A stretch of 64,000 nt of DNA from Amycolatopsis jejuensis. Lineage in GTDB: Bacteria; Actinomycetota; Actinomycetes; Mycobacteriales; Pseudonocardiaceae. A program made the position numbers and the translations under genes. The notes under the pieces were generated by a model, which saw only the letters and a list, made by a program, of their open reading frames with translations, did not search any database and had not been told where the DNA came from. The stretch lies in the NCBI RefSeq assembly GCF_000717335.1, contig NZ_JNYZ01000007.1:248001-312000 (forward strand), read 5' to 3'. The number at the start of each line of letters is the position of its first letter. The first letter of the stretch is position 1. Below are positions 25,489-34,840 of this stretch, piece by piece.

Positions 25489-26106
25489 GTGGAAGCCGAC
25501 GATCGCCGCCCCGTGCCCGGCGGGTACGCGAAGGGCCGGATCCGCCGGGAGGACATCATTTCGGCGGCTGCGGTGGTGTACGGCGAGATGGGGTACCACG
25601 GGTCGTCGCTGCGGGAGATCGGCAAGCGCGCCGGGATCAGCCACGCCGGGTTGCTGTACCACTTCCGCACCAAGGAAGCCCTGCTCGCCGCCGTGCTCGA
25701 ACGCCGGGACGCCGAGGACGCCGTGCGCGAGCGGCTCACCGTGCCGCCCGGGCTGGACGTGCTCCGGCACTTCGTGGCGCTGGCCGAGCACAACGTGCGG
25801 CACCCCGGCATCGTCGAGCTGTACTCGCGGCTCGCCGCCGAGGCGATCGCGCCGGACCATCCGGCGCACGCGTACTTCGAACGGCATTACCGTGACGCCC
25901 GGGACAGCGTGGTCCAGTCCTTTCGCGTGCTCGCCGAAAGCGGCGAGCTCCGCCCCGGCGTGGATCCGGAAATGGCGGCGCTCACCTTCATCGCGCTGAT
26001 GGACGGCCTCCAGGTCCAGTGGCTCACCACCCCCACGCACGTCGATCCGGCCGGTTCCCTCCGCTTCTCTCTGCAAACTCTCCTGACCGTCCCGCTGTTC
26101 CCGTGA
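25489..26106 (+). CDS. TetR-family regulator, divergent from the MFS gene
   Basis: 205 aa from GTG at 25489. Helix-turn-helix DIISAAAVVYGEMGYHGSSLREIGKRAGISHAGLLYHFRTKEALL at residues 22-66; the C-terminal domain is of the type seen in BetI-like repressors (ALTFIALMDGLQVQWL). Divergent from the exporter with a short shared promoter, so autorepression and exporter control are likely. An ATG near 25420 would overlap the transporter start and is less likely. Confidence 0.85.
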   Translation: MEADDRRPVPGGYAKGRIRREDIISAAAVVYGEMGYHGSSLREIGKRAGISHAGLLYHFRTKEALLAAVLERRDAEDAVRERLTVPPGLDVLRHFVALAEHNVRHPGIVELYSRLAAEAIAPDHPAHAYFERHYRDARDSVVQSFRVLAESGELRPGVDPEMAALTFIALMDGLQVQWLTTPTHVDPAGSLRFSLQTLLTVPLFP

Positions 26107-27208
26107 TCACAGAGTTCGCCCGGATGGCTCCCACCCGGCGGGCAACGGCGGCGGCACTTCGACGCTGCTGGAGACGTCGACCGACCGGCCGCGCGTGAGC
26201 GATTCATCGATCGCCAGCATGGCGTCGAGCACGTGGTACGCCAGTTCCCCCGACGCGCGTTCCGGCACCCCGGCCCGGATCGCCCGCGCCAGGTCGAGGA
26301 CGCCGGTCCCCCGGGTCGCGGAGTGGCCGTCCGCGGCGAGTTCCGCCGGTTCCGCGGCATCGGCCGGGTGCAAGGTCGTGACGCCGTCGAAGCGGTTGGG
26401 GTCGGGCAGCACGGCCGTGCCGAGCGGACCGGACACCTCGACGAACCCGACGCGCTCCACGGCCGAATCGAACGTGAGCACCACCTGCGCGCTGCCGCCG
26501 CGGGCGAATTCGACCAGCGCGGTCACCGTGGTCGGCACGGTCACCGCGAACTCCGTGCCTGCCCGCGGCCCGGACCCGATCACCCGGGTTTCGCGGGCGC
26601 GTCCGCCGGACCCGGTGACCTTGCGGATCGGGCCGAACACCTGCACCAGCTGGGTGAGGTAGTACGGGCCGATGTCGAGCAACGGCCCGCCGCCCGCCCG
26701 GTACAGGAATTCCGGCGCCGGATGCCAGCTTTCCGGACCGGGCGACTGGAACAACGCGAGTGCGGTGGCCGGTACGCCGATCCGGCCGTCCTCGATGGCG
26801 CGGCGCGCGGTTTGGTGCCCGGCGCCGAGCACGGTGTCCGGCGCGCTCGCGACCCGCAGGCCGGTTTCCCTTGCGCGGTCGAGGAGTTTGCGCGGTCTCC
26901 CGGTCGAGGGCGAGCGGTTTCTCGGTCCAGACGTGCTTGCCCGCCTCCAGCGCGGCCAGCCCGACGTCGACGTGCGCGGCCGGCACGGTGAGGTTGACGA
27001 CGATCTCGATGTCCGGCGCCGCAAGGAGTTCCGCCACCGTCCCGCTGCGCGGTACCCCGTGTGCGGCCGCCTGCGCACGCGCGCGTTCGACATCCAGGTC
27101 GGCGATCATCCGGACGCTGAGGTCCAGGAACGACGTGAGATTCCCGAGGTAAGTGTCGCTGATGAAACCCGCCCCGATCACGCCGACGCCGACCGGCCCG
27201 GCGGTCAC
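26107..27208 (-). pseudogene. Gfo/Idh/MocA oxidoreductase with 2-bp frameshift
   Basis: The gene starts at GTG 27208 (GTGA overlap with the isomerase stop). Its first frame encodes the Rossmann domain VGVGVIGAGFISDTYLGNL and the EKPLA motif (WTEKPLALDRET) with the conserved lysine. Homology then continues in another frame (RKLLDRARETGLRVA, GGGPLLDIGPYYL) to the stop at 26107. Restoring the frame needs two extra bases in a GCGC run at 26890-26893 (expected GCGCGC). With repair the protein has 367 aa, the normal length. Either a sequencing error or a recent inactivation. Family members oxidise sugars or inositols with NAD(P); the neighbouring isomerase supports a polyol or sugar pathway. Confidence 0.8.
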
Positions 27209-27936
27209 TTCCCCGCGCCGGTGAGGTAGGCGAAGCTGGCGGCGAGCGCGTCGAAGACGTTCTCGTGCTGGTCGAATTCCACCACGCGCAGGACGTCCGG
27301 GACCGCGCCGAGCACCTCGGGCAGCGGGACCCGGCCCTGCCCGGCCGGTACCTGGCCGGTGAAGTCCGTCGACAGCCCACCGTCCTTCACGTGGATCGCG
27401 TGCACCCGCTCCCCCAGCCGCCGCAGCAACCCGGCCGCGTTCTCCCCGGCCGCGGTGACCCAGTAGGTGTCGACCTCCAGCACGATCTCCGGGTCGAGCT
27501 GGTCGGCGAACACCTCGAGCGCAGTGCGGCCGTCGATCCGGGTTTCCAGCTCCCACCAGTGGTTGTGGTAGCCGACGCGGACGCCGTACCCGGCGGCGAT
27601 CTTCGCGGCGGCGTTCAGCGCCTCGGCGGTGGCGGCGATGTCGGCCGGGTCCTGCCACCGCTCCGGCTCGATCAGCGGCTCGATCACGACGCCGATGCCC
27701 AGCTCGCGAGCCGCGGCGAACACGGCGGACTGGTCCACGCCGATCAGCTGCGCGTGCGCGGTGGGTGCGGTGAGCCCGTGCGCGGCCAGACCGGCACCGA
27801 GCGCCTTCGCGTTTTCCACGACGCCGTACGGCTCGACCTGCGTGAACCCGATCTCGGCCAGCCGCCGCAAGGTGGTGTCCGGGTCGGTGGCGAAGACGGT
27901 GCGGACCGAGTACAGCTGCACGGAAAGAGTGCCCAT
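27205..27936 (-). CDS. Sugar phosphate isomerase/epimerase (xylose-isomerase-like TIM barrel)
   Basis: 243 aa. TIM-barrel family signatures: VQLYSVR at the N-terminus, IGFTQVEPYG, YHNHWWELE near residue 130, EVDTYWVTAAGENAA near residue 160, HVKDG near residue 185; the Glu, Asp, His residues are metal ligands in the family. Substrate not determinable. It probably forms an operon with the Gfo/Idh/MocA gene, the usual pair in inositol or sugar catabolism. Upstream TTGGCTCGTCG region contains no clear operator. Confidence 0.87.
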   Translation of the reverse strand: MGTLSVQLYSVRTVFATDPDTTLRRLAEIGFTQVEPYGVVENAKALGAGLAAHGLTAPTAHAQLIGVDQSAVFAAARELGIGVVIEPLIEPERWQDPADIAATAEALNAAAKIAAGYGVRVGYHNHWWELETRIDGRTALEVFADQLDPEIVLEVDTYWVTAAGENAAGLLRRLGERVHAIHVKDGGLSTDFTGQVPAGQGRVPLPEVLGAVPDVLRVVEFDQHENVFDALAASFAYLTGAGK

Positions 27937-28042
27937 CCCAGCTCCTTGGCTCGTCGCGGGCAGCGAGGTCCGCCCACCCAGATTTCTACCACTTGGTCAG
28001 AATTGATACCAGGCGGTGATCGGGCGGAATCCGCGGCAGGAG

Positions 28043-28585
28043 CTATCCGGCGAGGTCCCGGTGGTAGACGAGGAAATCGCACGGCGTCGCGAGCTGCGGG
28101 GCGAGGTTCGGGTACGCGCTCTCGATCGTCGCGGTCTCCACCACGCGGTAGCCGAGACGGCCGTACCACCCGGCGAGGAACTCTTTCGACGGATGCGTCC
28201 ACTCGCGGGGAACCAGCAGCTCGAGCTGCATCCGCGTGCACCCGGCGGCGCGGCTGTGCTCCTCGGCGAACCGGACCAGCTCGCGTCCGACGCCGGTCCC
28301 GCGCACCGCGGGCGCGGCGACGAGCATGCCGAACTCCCCGAGGTCGGCGGCAAGGCGCTGGATCCGGACCGAACCGGCCACGGCCCCGTCGAGCCGGGCG
28401 ACCGCGATCTCCCCGGCGCGGACGAAACCCGCGACCTCCGCGGGGTCGGTGCGGTCGGTGTCGCCGATCCAGAGCCCTTTCTCGGCTTTCGCGTAGACGG
28501 CGTTGGTCAGGTCGGTCAGCGTGGTCACGAGCTCGGCATCGTCCGCGGCGGACGGCGGCAGCAGCATGATCTCCGGAGTCGTCAC
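28043..28585 (-). CDS. GNAT acetyltransferase
   Basis: 180 aa from GTG at 28585. The acetyl-CoA pyrophosphate loop is VRGTGVGRELVRFAEEH (R/Q-x-x-G-x-G/A), followed by MQLELLVPREW and the GWYGRLGYRVV beta-bulge motif. Substrate unknown. TACCCT lies seven bases upstream of the GTG and no ribosome site is present, the picture of a leaderless transcript; an alternative GTG at 28603 would place the start inside this promoter. Confidence 0.85.
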   Translation of the reverse strand: MTTPEIMLLPPSAADDAELVTTLTDLTNAVYAKAEKGLWIGDTDRTDPAEVAGFVRAGEIAVARLDGAVAGSVRIQRLAADLGEFGMLVAAPAVRGTGVGRELVRFAEEHSRAAGCTRMQLELLVPREWTHPSKEFLAGWYGRLGYRVVETATIESAYPNLAPQLATPCDFLVYHRDLAG

Positions 28586-28607
28586 CCGGCCAAGGGTAGC
28601 CACGGGT

Positions 28608-29327
28608 TCAGCCGTGCAGCGCCAGATACGGCGCGATCCCGACGAGCACGGCCACGAGGACAGCCTTGAGTGTCCGGGTGGGCAACGCGTGCGCGATCCG
28701 CCAGCCGAGCAGGACCCCGGCGAGCTCGGGAATGCCGACGATCGCGGCGAGCTGCCAGTCGATGTCCCCGAGGTACCCGATCGTCCCGGCCCCGGCGATC
28801 ACCACCGACTGCACCTGCGCCGCGGCGAGCGCCCCGAGCACCGGCATCCCGGCGACGACCAGCAACGGCACCGCCAGCATCGGCCCGCCGACCCCGACCA
28901 GCCCGGCCACCACCGAAACCCCGGCCCCGATCAGCACCGCGATCCCCGCCGGTTGCCGTCCCGCGGCCCGGCGCAAGCCGACGAACGCGGCCACGATCAG
29001 GGCGAAACCGGCCAGCAGGATCCCGAAGACCTTGGTGGACACCAAGGAGTTCAGCAGCACCCCGAGCGGGGTCCCCACCACTGCGACTCCCGCGAGCACT
29101 GCGGCGACCCGGCGGGTGCCCGGTTCACGCAACTGTCCGGAGTGGACGAACGCGGCACTGCCGAGCACCCCCGTCGCGACGTGCGTGACGATCGCGGTCC
29201 CGGCGACCTGCGCGGGGGACAGCGAGGTGAACACGAAGAGCCCGACGGTCGCCAGCACGCCGCCTGGTCCGACGGCGGTGATGCCGATCCCGGCGAGCAA
29301 CCCGGTGACGATGAGCGCGGCGATCAT
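28608..29327 (-). CDS. TauE/SafE-family membrane protein
   Basis: 239 aa, about seven to eight membrane spans. Two internal repeats each begin with a glycine/proline turn (GIGITAVGPGGVLA and VAGLVGVGGPMLAVP), characteristic of TauE/SafE (DUF81) exporters of sulphite, sulphoacetate or other organic acids. ATG overlaps the stop of the GntR gene (ATGA), so the two are translated together and the GntR protein probably senses the cargo. Confidence 0.87.
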   Translation of the reverse strand: MIAALIVTGLLAGIGITAVGPGGVLATVGLFVFTSLSPAQVAGTAIVTHVATGVLGSAAFVHSGQLREPGTRRVAAVLAGVAVVGTPLGVLLNSLVSTKVFGILLAGFALIVAAFVGLRRAAGRQPAGIAVLIGAGVSVVAGLVGVGGPMLAVPLLVVAGMPVLGALAAAQVQSVVIAGAGTIGYLGDIDWQLAAIVGIPELAGVLLGWRIAHALPTRTLKAVLVAVLVGIAPYLALHG

Positions 29328-30316
29328 TCTGCGCCGCAGTCGTTTGCGGCGCCGGGATGCCGCTCGGCCTCACGACTCCGCTCGGGCCCGTGATCCCGCT
29401 CAGCGCCGCGATCCCGCCCGGCTCTGCAATCGCTCTCTGCCTCGCAATCCTGCCCGGCTCCGCGATTCCACTCGGGCCCGCGATCCCGCTCGGCCACGCA
29501 ATCGCCCTCGGCCACGCGATCCCGCTTGGCTCCGCGACTCCACCCAGCACCGCAATCCCCCACGGCACCGCAATCCCCCGCAGCACCGCGATCCCCCACC
29601 GCGCCGCGATGCAGGGTCGCTTGCAAGGTCAGCCGGTCCGCCCGGAGGTGGACCCACTCCGCGTCCACCGGGCGGCCGTCCGGGAGCCGGGTCAGGCGGT
29701 CGAGGGCGAACACTGCCGTACCGGGCGGGATGTCCAGCAGCGCGGCCGTGTCCGGGCCTGCGGACACCGCGTGCACGACCACCTCCGCGCGGCCGAGGCG
29801 CGTGCCGCTCGACTCCTCCAGCAGGGCGAACAGGTCGCGGCCGGAGAGGTCGTGGTCGAGGAGCGGAATTCCCAGGTCTGCCACCAGATACGTCGAGTCG
29901 AGCGACAGCGGTACCCCGCCCACCCGGCGGACCCGCTCCACGTGCACGACGTCCTCGCCTGCCGCCAGGTCCAACCGTTCCGCGACGGACGGGGGTGCCG
30001 CGACCACCCCGGCCGCGCGGACCTCGTTCACGACCTCGCCGTATCCCTCCAGCACCTCGGCCAGCCCGGCCAGCCGATGCAGCCCGTGGCCGAATTTCGG
30101 GCGTACCACCAGGGTTCCGACGCCCGGCCGCCGTTCGACGAGGCCCTCGTCGCGCAGCAGGCCGAGCGCCTCGCGCACCACGTTCCGCGACGCGCCGAAC
30201 CACTCGCCCAGGTCGCGCTCGCTCGGCAGCAGCTCGCGGAACTCCCCCGCCGCGATGCGCTGCCGCAGTCCGTCGGCCATCTGCCGGGCCTTCCCGGCCC
30301 TCCGCTGCGTCACCAC
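29324..30316 (-). CDS. GntR/UTRA regulator with a hexapeptide-repeat tail
   Basis: 330 aa from GTG at 30316, seven bases after TAGCGT, so probably leaderless. Residues about 8-75 are the GntR winged helix (MADGLRQRIAAGEFRELLPSERDLGEWFGASRNVVREAL), then a UTRA ligand domain (GLHRLAGLAEVLEG...EWVHLRADRLTLQATLH). The UTRA domain ends near residue 236. The last 93 residues are 15 imperfect hexapeptides ([GVE]-[AP]-x-x-D-[RC]) encoded by an 18-bp tandem repeat. The tail is hydrophilic, charged and carries six Cys residues; no GntR protein I know of ends like this. The frame stays open to overlap the TauE ATG. Confidence 0.85.
   Translation of the reverse strand: MVTQRRAGKARQMADGLRQRIAAGEFRELLPSERDLGEWFGASRNVVREALGLLRDEGLVERRPGVGTLVVRPKFGHGLHRLAGLAEVLEGYGEVVNEVRAAGVVAAPPSVAERLDLAAGEDVVHVERVRRVGGVPLSLDSTYLVADLGIPLLDHDLSGRDLFALLEESSGTRLGRAEVVVHAVSAGPDTAALLDIPPGTAVFALDRLTRLPDGRPVDAEWVHLRADRLTLQATLHRGAVGDRGAAGDCGAVGDCGAGWSRGAKRDRVAEGDCVAERDRGPEWNRGAGQDCEAESDCRAGRDRGAERDHGPERSREAERHPGAANDCGAE
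29327..29605. repeat. 18-bp coding minisatellite in the GntR gene
   Basis: About 15.5 imperfect 18-bp units (consensus near CGCGATCCCGCTCGGCC on the plus strand) at the 3' end of the GntR gene. Unit length is a multiple of three, so copy-number changes keep the frame and the overlap with TauE. Confidence 0.85.
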
Positions 30317-30539
30317 AGCCGCGACGCTACCTCGGATCCCGGTTACGCCGAGGTTACGCCACCCTTGCTGACCTGCAAAAACGCGAAGACCAGCACGAGC
30401 GGGACCGGGGCCGGGCCGTTCCGCCACCCGCGGCGGTTGCCTCGACGGTCACGGCACCCCGCCGAAGAGGGCAAGGACCGTGGCGGCGGCCGCGCAACTC
30501 CGGAAAGGTCGGGCGAAGAACACTCAGGGGAGGACAACA

Positions 30540-31469
30540 ATGACGATCTTCGGCATCGCCCTCGATTCCGGGTTCAGCGGGGCCGTGGAGAGCGACGGCG
30601 ACCCCGCCCGGCTCATCGCCGACGCGCAGGAAGCCGACCGTGCCGGGCTGGACATCGTGACCGTGTCCGATCATCCGTACCACGCCGGTCAGCTCGACGC
30701 GTACGCCACGCTCGGGTTCGTGCTCGGCGCGACCACCGGCGTGAGCGGCGCGGTGACCGTGACGAACCTGCCGGTCCGCCCGGCTCCGGCGCTGGCCAGG
30801 ACGGTCAGCGCACTGTCGACGCTGTCCGGCGGGCGGATCAAGCTCGGCGTCGGCGCCGGCGTGTTCTGGGACCGGATCGAGGCATTCGGGGCCGAACGCC
30901 GCACCCCGGCCGAGGCCGTCCGGCTCCTCGCCGAAAGCATCACGCTGATCCGCGCGCTCACCGGCGGCGGCGAGCCGATGACGTTCGACGGCGAGTTCCA
31001 CCACGTCACCGACCTGGCGCCGGCCGCAGCCCCGACGCCGCCGATCTGGACCGGGTCGATCGGGCCCGCGTCGCTCGCGGTCACCGGGCGGCTCGCCGAC
31101 GGCTGGGTGCCCGCCGCCGCGCAGGACTGGCGCAGCGACCTGATCGCGCGGTCCCGTCCGGTGATCGACCGGGCCGCTGCCGAAGCGGGCCGCGACCCGT
31201 CCGCGATCGCCACGATCTACAACGTCTTCGGCGCGATCAGCGCCGATTCCGCGCCGATCACCCGCAGCACCGGCGAATTCGGCATCGCCCAGCTCGCCGG
31301 GTCGGTGCAGTCGTGGATCGACGAACTGGTCGTCGCGGTCCAGGAGCACGACGCGGCCGGGTTCGTGTTCTTCCCGGTCGTCGGCACCGCTGCCGAGAAG
31401 GAGGCTTCCCGGCAGCGGTGGCTCCACGAGGTCGTCCCCGCCGTGCGGGCGGCGACGAAACGGGACTGA
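30540..31469 (+). CDS. LLM-class F420/FMN-dependent oxidoreductase
   Basis: 309 aa from ATG at 30540 with a strong GGGGAGGAC ribosome site. Luciferase-like TIM barrel: GIALDSGFSG, DIVTVSDHPYHAGQLDAYATLGFVLGATTGV, then GRIKLGVGAGVFWDRIEAFGAER and PPIWTGSIGPASLAVTGRLADGW. The family uses FMN or, in actinomycetes often, F420 to reduce or oxygenate diverse substrates. The absence of a long insertion fits the F420-type branch, but this is not certain. Single gene divergent from the GntR gene. Confidence 0.87.
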   Translation: MTIFGIALDSGFSGAVESDGDPARLIADAQEADRAGLDIVTVSDHPYHAGQLDAYATLGFVLGATTGVSGAVTVTNLPVRPAPALARTVSALSTLSGGRIKLGVGAGVFWDRIEAFGAERRTPAEAVRLLAESITLIRALTGGGEPMTFDGEFHHVTDLAPAAAPTPPIWTGSIGPASLAVTGRLADGWVPAAAQDWRSDLIARSRPVIDRAAAEAGRDPSAIATIYNVFGAISADSAPITRSTGEFGIAQLAGSVQSWIDELVVAVQEHDAAGFVFFPVVGTAAEKEASRQRWLHEVVPAVRAATKRD

Positions 31470-31472
31470 GGG

Positions 31473-32237
31473 TCAGCAGATACTGCCGAGGCTGGACGTC
31501 CAGCCCCACCACATGCCGTACTCGGCGAGGTTGCCCGCGTCGTTGAGGTGGATGTTGTCCGACGTCCACGGGCTCGGGTTGGGCAGGTTGGCCGCACCGG
31601 CGGGCGGGATGTACTGGCGGAGGTCCACGAGCGCGGTGCCCTTCGTGACCGCCATCTGGTGGATCACCGAGGCGTACTGCGACCAGGTGTACTTCTGCGT
31701 CGAACCGCCGTACGGGTTGGGCGTCCACTTGAGCTCGGCGTAGATCGACATCAGGATGTCGACCCCCGGGCGCGCCGCGCGGATGCTGTCGATGACCTTG
31801 CCGAGGTTGACCTGGAACGTCGCCGGGTCGACCTGCGCGATCAGCTCGTTGCCGCCGAGGTCGACGAGCACGAGGTCGGGCTGGCGCTGGGTGAGGTCGG
31901 GAAGCGCGGCGGTGGTGTCGGCCCAGCGCCCGCCGGGGAGGTAGTCGGCGGCCAGCGCGCCGTTGTGCGCGTAGTTCTTGGTCGCGGTGCCCCATTCCGC
32001 ATGCAGGTCGTTCGCGAGCTTCGTGGTCCACCCGTACGTGGTGGGCGCGTAAGTGTCCGTAGTGGACTGATAGCCCGTGGTGCCGTAGCCGGTGTCGGCG
32101 GAGGTGCCGAGGATGGCCACGTTGGCCTTGCGGGTGCACCAGGTGCTGGTCTGCGCCGCATCCGCGGTGACGGACGTGGACACGGCGATACCGAAGCCGA
32201 CCAAGGTCAGCAATGCCGCAATTCGGGCTCTGCGCAT
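31473..32237 (-). CDS. Secreted SGNH/GDSL hydrolase
   Basis: 254 aa. A Sec signal peptide (MRRARIAALLTLVGFGIAV) with a probable cleavage after ADA near residue 27. SGNH blocks: GTSADTGYG with the nucleophilic Ser in block I, GGNELI (block III Asn) and SDNIHLNDAG (block V Asp/His). Two or more Cys could form a disulphide outside the cell (Cys34 with the terminal Cys). It should cleave esters or acyl groups extracellularly; substrate unknown. Divergent from the glycosyltransferase gene. Confidence 0.87.
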   Translation of the reverse strand: MRRARIAALLTLVGFGIAVSTSVTADAAQTSTWCTRKANVAILGTSADTGYGTTGYQSTTDTYAPTTYGWTTKLANDLHAEWGTATKNYAHNGALAADYLPGGRWADTTAALPDLTQRQPDLVLVDLGGNELIAQVDPATFQVNLGKVIDSIRAARPGVDILMSIYAELKWTPNPYGGSTQKYTWSQYASVIHQMAVTKGTALVDLRQYIPPAGAANLPNPSPWTSDNIHLNDAGNLAEYGMWWGWTSSLGSIC

Positions 32238-32351
32238 GGGAATCGGTGCCTTTCCGGGAAGTCGATCTGCGCCGGATGTCGCCGGAAGGCGCCCGCTCGT
32301 TACCGATTATCCGGATGCGCCCGCGGTACCGTTTCTGGCAGGGTCGGCGGC

Positions 32352-33626
32352 GTGAAGATCTTGTTCGCCACGGCGCCCGGGTACGGGCTCACCCTCCCCC
32401 TGATTCCGCTGGTCTGGGCCGCCCGCGCCGCCGGGCACGACGTCCTGCTCGCCACCACGTCCGAAATGACCGACGTGGGGGCGCGGGCCGGTCTGCCGGT
32501 CTGCGACGTGTTTCCCAGTCGTGATGTGTGGACGGATCTGCTCGCGACGGTGACGGACGAAACGGCCGACGACGCCGGTCAGCCGGAGGAGTACCGGCTG
32601 GCCCGGCGCACCCCTGGTCCGTTCGGTCTGTTCACGGCGACGATGACCGAGGGGACGATCGAGGCGGGCCGGGCGTTCGGTGCCGACCTGATCGGGTACA
32701 CCTCCGATCACGGGGCCGGGATGCTCGCCGCGGCCGGGCTCGGGGTTCCCGGGCTGGAGGTGGGGAACCGGATCTCGTGGTCGACCCGGGATGTCGATTG
32801 GCGGGCGGAGCATTACGACTTCGGTGACAACGAGATTGCCACGGTGATGCGGAAGAAGCTCGGGCTGGGGGACGCGCGGCCGGAGGTGGTCGCGCGGATT
32901 GATCCGCGGGCGCCGAGCATGGGTGGGATGTCCGCGGGGCAGGACCATGCCGACGAGCGCGATGGGATGCCTTGGTGGCCGATGCAGTTCGTGCCGTTCA
33001 ACGGGGGTGCTGTTGTTCCGGAGTGGGCGTTGCGGCGATCGGAACGGCCGCGGGTCGCGGTGACGTTGGGGACCGTGGTGCCGGCGATGTCCGGGGTCAG
33101 CAGTCTGAAGGTGGTGCTGGAGGCGCTTGGCGGGATGGACGTCGAGGTGGTGCTGGCGGCTGGTACCGCGGACCTGAGTGAGCTCGGGGAACTGCCGGGG
33201 AATGTGCGGTCGGTGGGGTATTTGCCGTTGTCGGTGTTTCTGCCTGGCTGCGCGGCGATTGTTCATCATGGCGGGTCCGGGTCTACGGCGGCGCCGTTGT
33301 TTTACGGGGTGCCGCAGTTGGTGCTGCCTTCGTTTGCGGACAATCCGATGTCGGCGGAGAGGGTTGTTCAGCGAGGGGTGGGGCTGAGTCACGATCCGGC
33401 CACTTTGGATGTCACCACTGTGCGGACTTCGGTTCGGCGGTTGATCGAGGAGCCGGGTTTTCGTGCTGCTGCGGCCGAGGTTCGGGAGGAGATGGCGGCG
33501 CAACCTTCGCCTGCCGAGGTTCTTGCCCGTGCCGTTGGTGCTCTTGGCGGGGTGGCGGAGAAGTCCGTGAAGGGAACCATGAGGGAATCAGATTCCGTGA
33601 TGGTTCCCTTCACGGACATCGGCTAG
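32352..33626 (+). CDS. GT1 (UGT-like) glycosyltransferase with repeat-derived C-terminus
   Basis: 424 aa from GTG at 32352. GT-B fold, family 1: N-terminal [29 protein letters not shown] and the C-terminal nucleotide-sugar site [29 protein letters not shown]. Such enzymes glycosylate macrolides, glycopeptides, sterols or lipids in actinomycetes; acceptor unknown. The last 19 residues ([19 protein letters not shown]) are encoded by the palindromic element at 33563-33617. This indicates that the element landed at the end of the gene and provides the stop. The gene is convergent with glgC with a 4-bp overlap. Confidence 0.87.
   Translation: MKILFATAPGYGLTLPLIPLVWAARAAGHDVLLATTSEMTDVGARAGLPVCDVFPSRDVWTDLLATVTDETADDAGQPEEYRLARRTPGPFGLFTATMTEGTIEAGRAFGADLIGYTSDHGAGMLAAAGLGVPGLEVGNRISWSTRDVDWRAEHYDFGDNEIATVMRKKLGLGDARPEVVARIDPRAPSMGGMSAGQDHADERDGMPWWPMQFVPFNGGAVVPEWALRRSERPRVAVTLGTVVPAMSGVSSLKVVLEALGGMDVEVVLAAGTADLSELGELPGNVRSVGYLPLSVFLPGCAAIVHHGGSGSTAAPLFYGVPQLVLPSFADNPMSAERVVQRGVGLSHDPATLDVTTVRTSVRRLIEEPGFRAAAAEVREEMAAQPSPAEVLARAVGALGGVAEKSVKGTMRESDSVMVPFTDIG
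33563..33617. repeat. 55-bp palindromic element (47-bp core), likely bidirectional terminator
   Basis: 18-bp perfect arms (33563-33580 and 33600-33617, GTCCGTGAAGGGAACCAT) around a 19-nt centre that contains GGAATC-A-GATTCC. A 47-bp core (33567-33613) occurs again, inverted, at 49322-49368. It lies exactly at the meeting point of two convergent genes. Confidence 0.8.
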
Positions 33627-34840
33627 ATGGCGGTTTCGCCCTTTCCCAGTACGACAATCCCGAAATCGCTCACGTGGTAGTGGCCGCGGTCGCGGGCCAG
33701 GTCGACGCCGATGTGTGCACCTGGGGGGACAACTACGTTCTTGTCCAGGATTGCTCGGCGTACGACTGCGCCGCGGCCGACTCGGGCGCCGTCCAGCAGA
33801 ACCGAGCCTTGTACCACTGCGCCGTTGTCCACCAATACATCCGGGGACAATACCGAATCCACTACCTGCGCACCGGAAATGATGCAGCCGTTGCTGACGA
33901 TCGACTGGGTTGCCGTTCCGCCTTCAACGAACTTTGCGGCGGCGCGCTGGCCGGGATGGGCCAGGATCGGCCACTTTCGGTTGTACAGGTTGAAGATCGG
34001 GGACGTCGAAATCAAGTCCGTGTGCGCGTCGTAGTAACTGTCGATCGTCCCTACATCGCGCCAGTAGCCGTGGTCTCGTTCCGTTTCGCCGGGGACGACG
34101 TTGCCCGTGAAGTCGTAAACCGCCGCCTCCGACTTCTCCACCAGCGCCGGGATGATGTCACGGCCCATGTCGTGTTTGGACCCGGCATTCTTCGAGTCCG
34201 CGCGCAGAGCGTCGATCATGACCTGCGTCGTGAAGACGTAGTTGCCCATCGACACGTACGATTCGTCCGGCGAGTCCGGCAGACCCGGCGGGTCGTCGGG
34301 CTTTTCCAGGAATGCGTCGATCTTCGACCCGTCGGCGGTGCGGATCACGCCGAACGAGCCGGCCTCCGACCTGGGTACCCGGATTCCGGCGACCGTCACG
34401 CCTGCGCCGGAGGCGATGTGCGCGTCGATCATCTGCCTCGGGTCCATCCGGTAGATGTTGTCCGCGCCGAACACCGCGATGTAGGCGGGCGATTCGTCGT
34501 GCACGAGGTTGAGGCTCTGGTGGATCGCGTCCGCGCTGCCCTGGAACCAGCGCGGGCCGAGGCGCTGCTGTGCGGGTACCGGCGTGACGTACTCGCCGGT
34601 CAGCGACGACAGCCGCCACGTCGTGGAGATGTGCCGATCCAGGGAATGCGATTTGTACTGCGTCAGCACGCAGATCCGGCGGATTCCGCCGTGCACGAGA
34701 TTCGACAGCACGAAATCGATCAGCCGGTGCACGCCACCGAACGGGACCGCGGGTTTCGCGCGGTCGGTGGTGAGCGGCATGAGCCGTTTGCCCTCGCCGC
34801 CGGCGAGGACGATGCCCAGTACGTCGGAGCCGTCGATCAC
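33623..34840 (-). CDS. glgC: ADP-glucose pyrophosphorylase GlgC
   Basis: 405 aa from GTG at 34840 after GGGAGGAC. Nucleotidyltransferase signature [46 protein letters not shown] and the C-terminal left-handed beta-helix ([35 protein letters not shown]). It makes ADP-glucose from glucose-1-phosphate and ATP. Start overlaps the stop of glgM, so the two are coupled. In mycobacteria the pair feeds both glycogen and capsular alpha-glucan. Confidence 0.95.
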   Translation of the reverse strand: MIDGSDVLGIVLAGGEGKRLMPLTTDRAKPAVPFGGVHRLIDFVLSNLVHGGIRRICVLTQYKSHSLDRHISTTWRLSSLTGEYVTPVPAQQRLGPRWFQGSADAIHQSLNLVHDESPAYIAVFGADNIYRMDPRQMIDAHIASGAGVTVAGIRVPRSEAGSFGVIRTADGSKIDAFLEKPDDPPGLPDSPDESYVSMGNYVFTTQVMIDALRADSKNAGSKHDMGRDIIPALVEKSEAAVYDFTGNVVPGETERDHGYWRDVGTIDSYYDAHTDLISTSPIFNLYNRKWPILAHPGQRAAAKFVEGGTATQSIVSNGCIISGAQVVDSVLSPDVLVDNGAVVQGSVLLDGARVGRGAVVRRAILDKNVVVPPGAHIGVDLARDRGHYHVSDFGIVVLGKGETAI

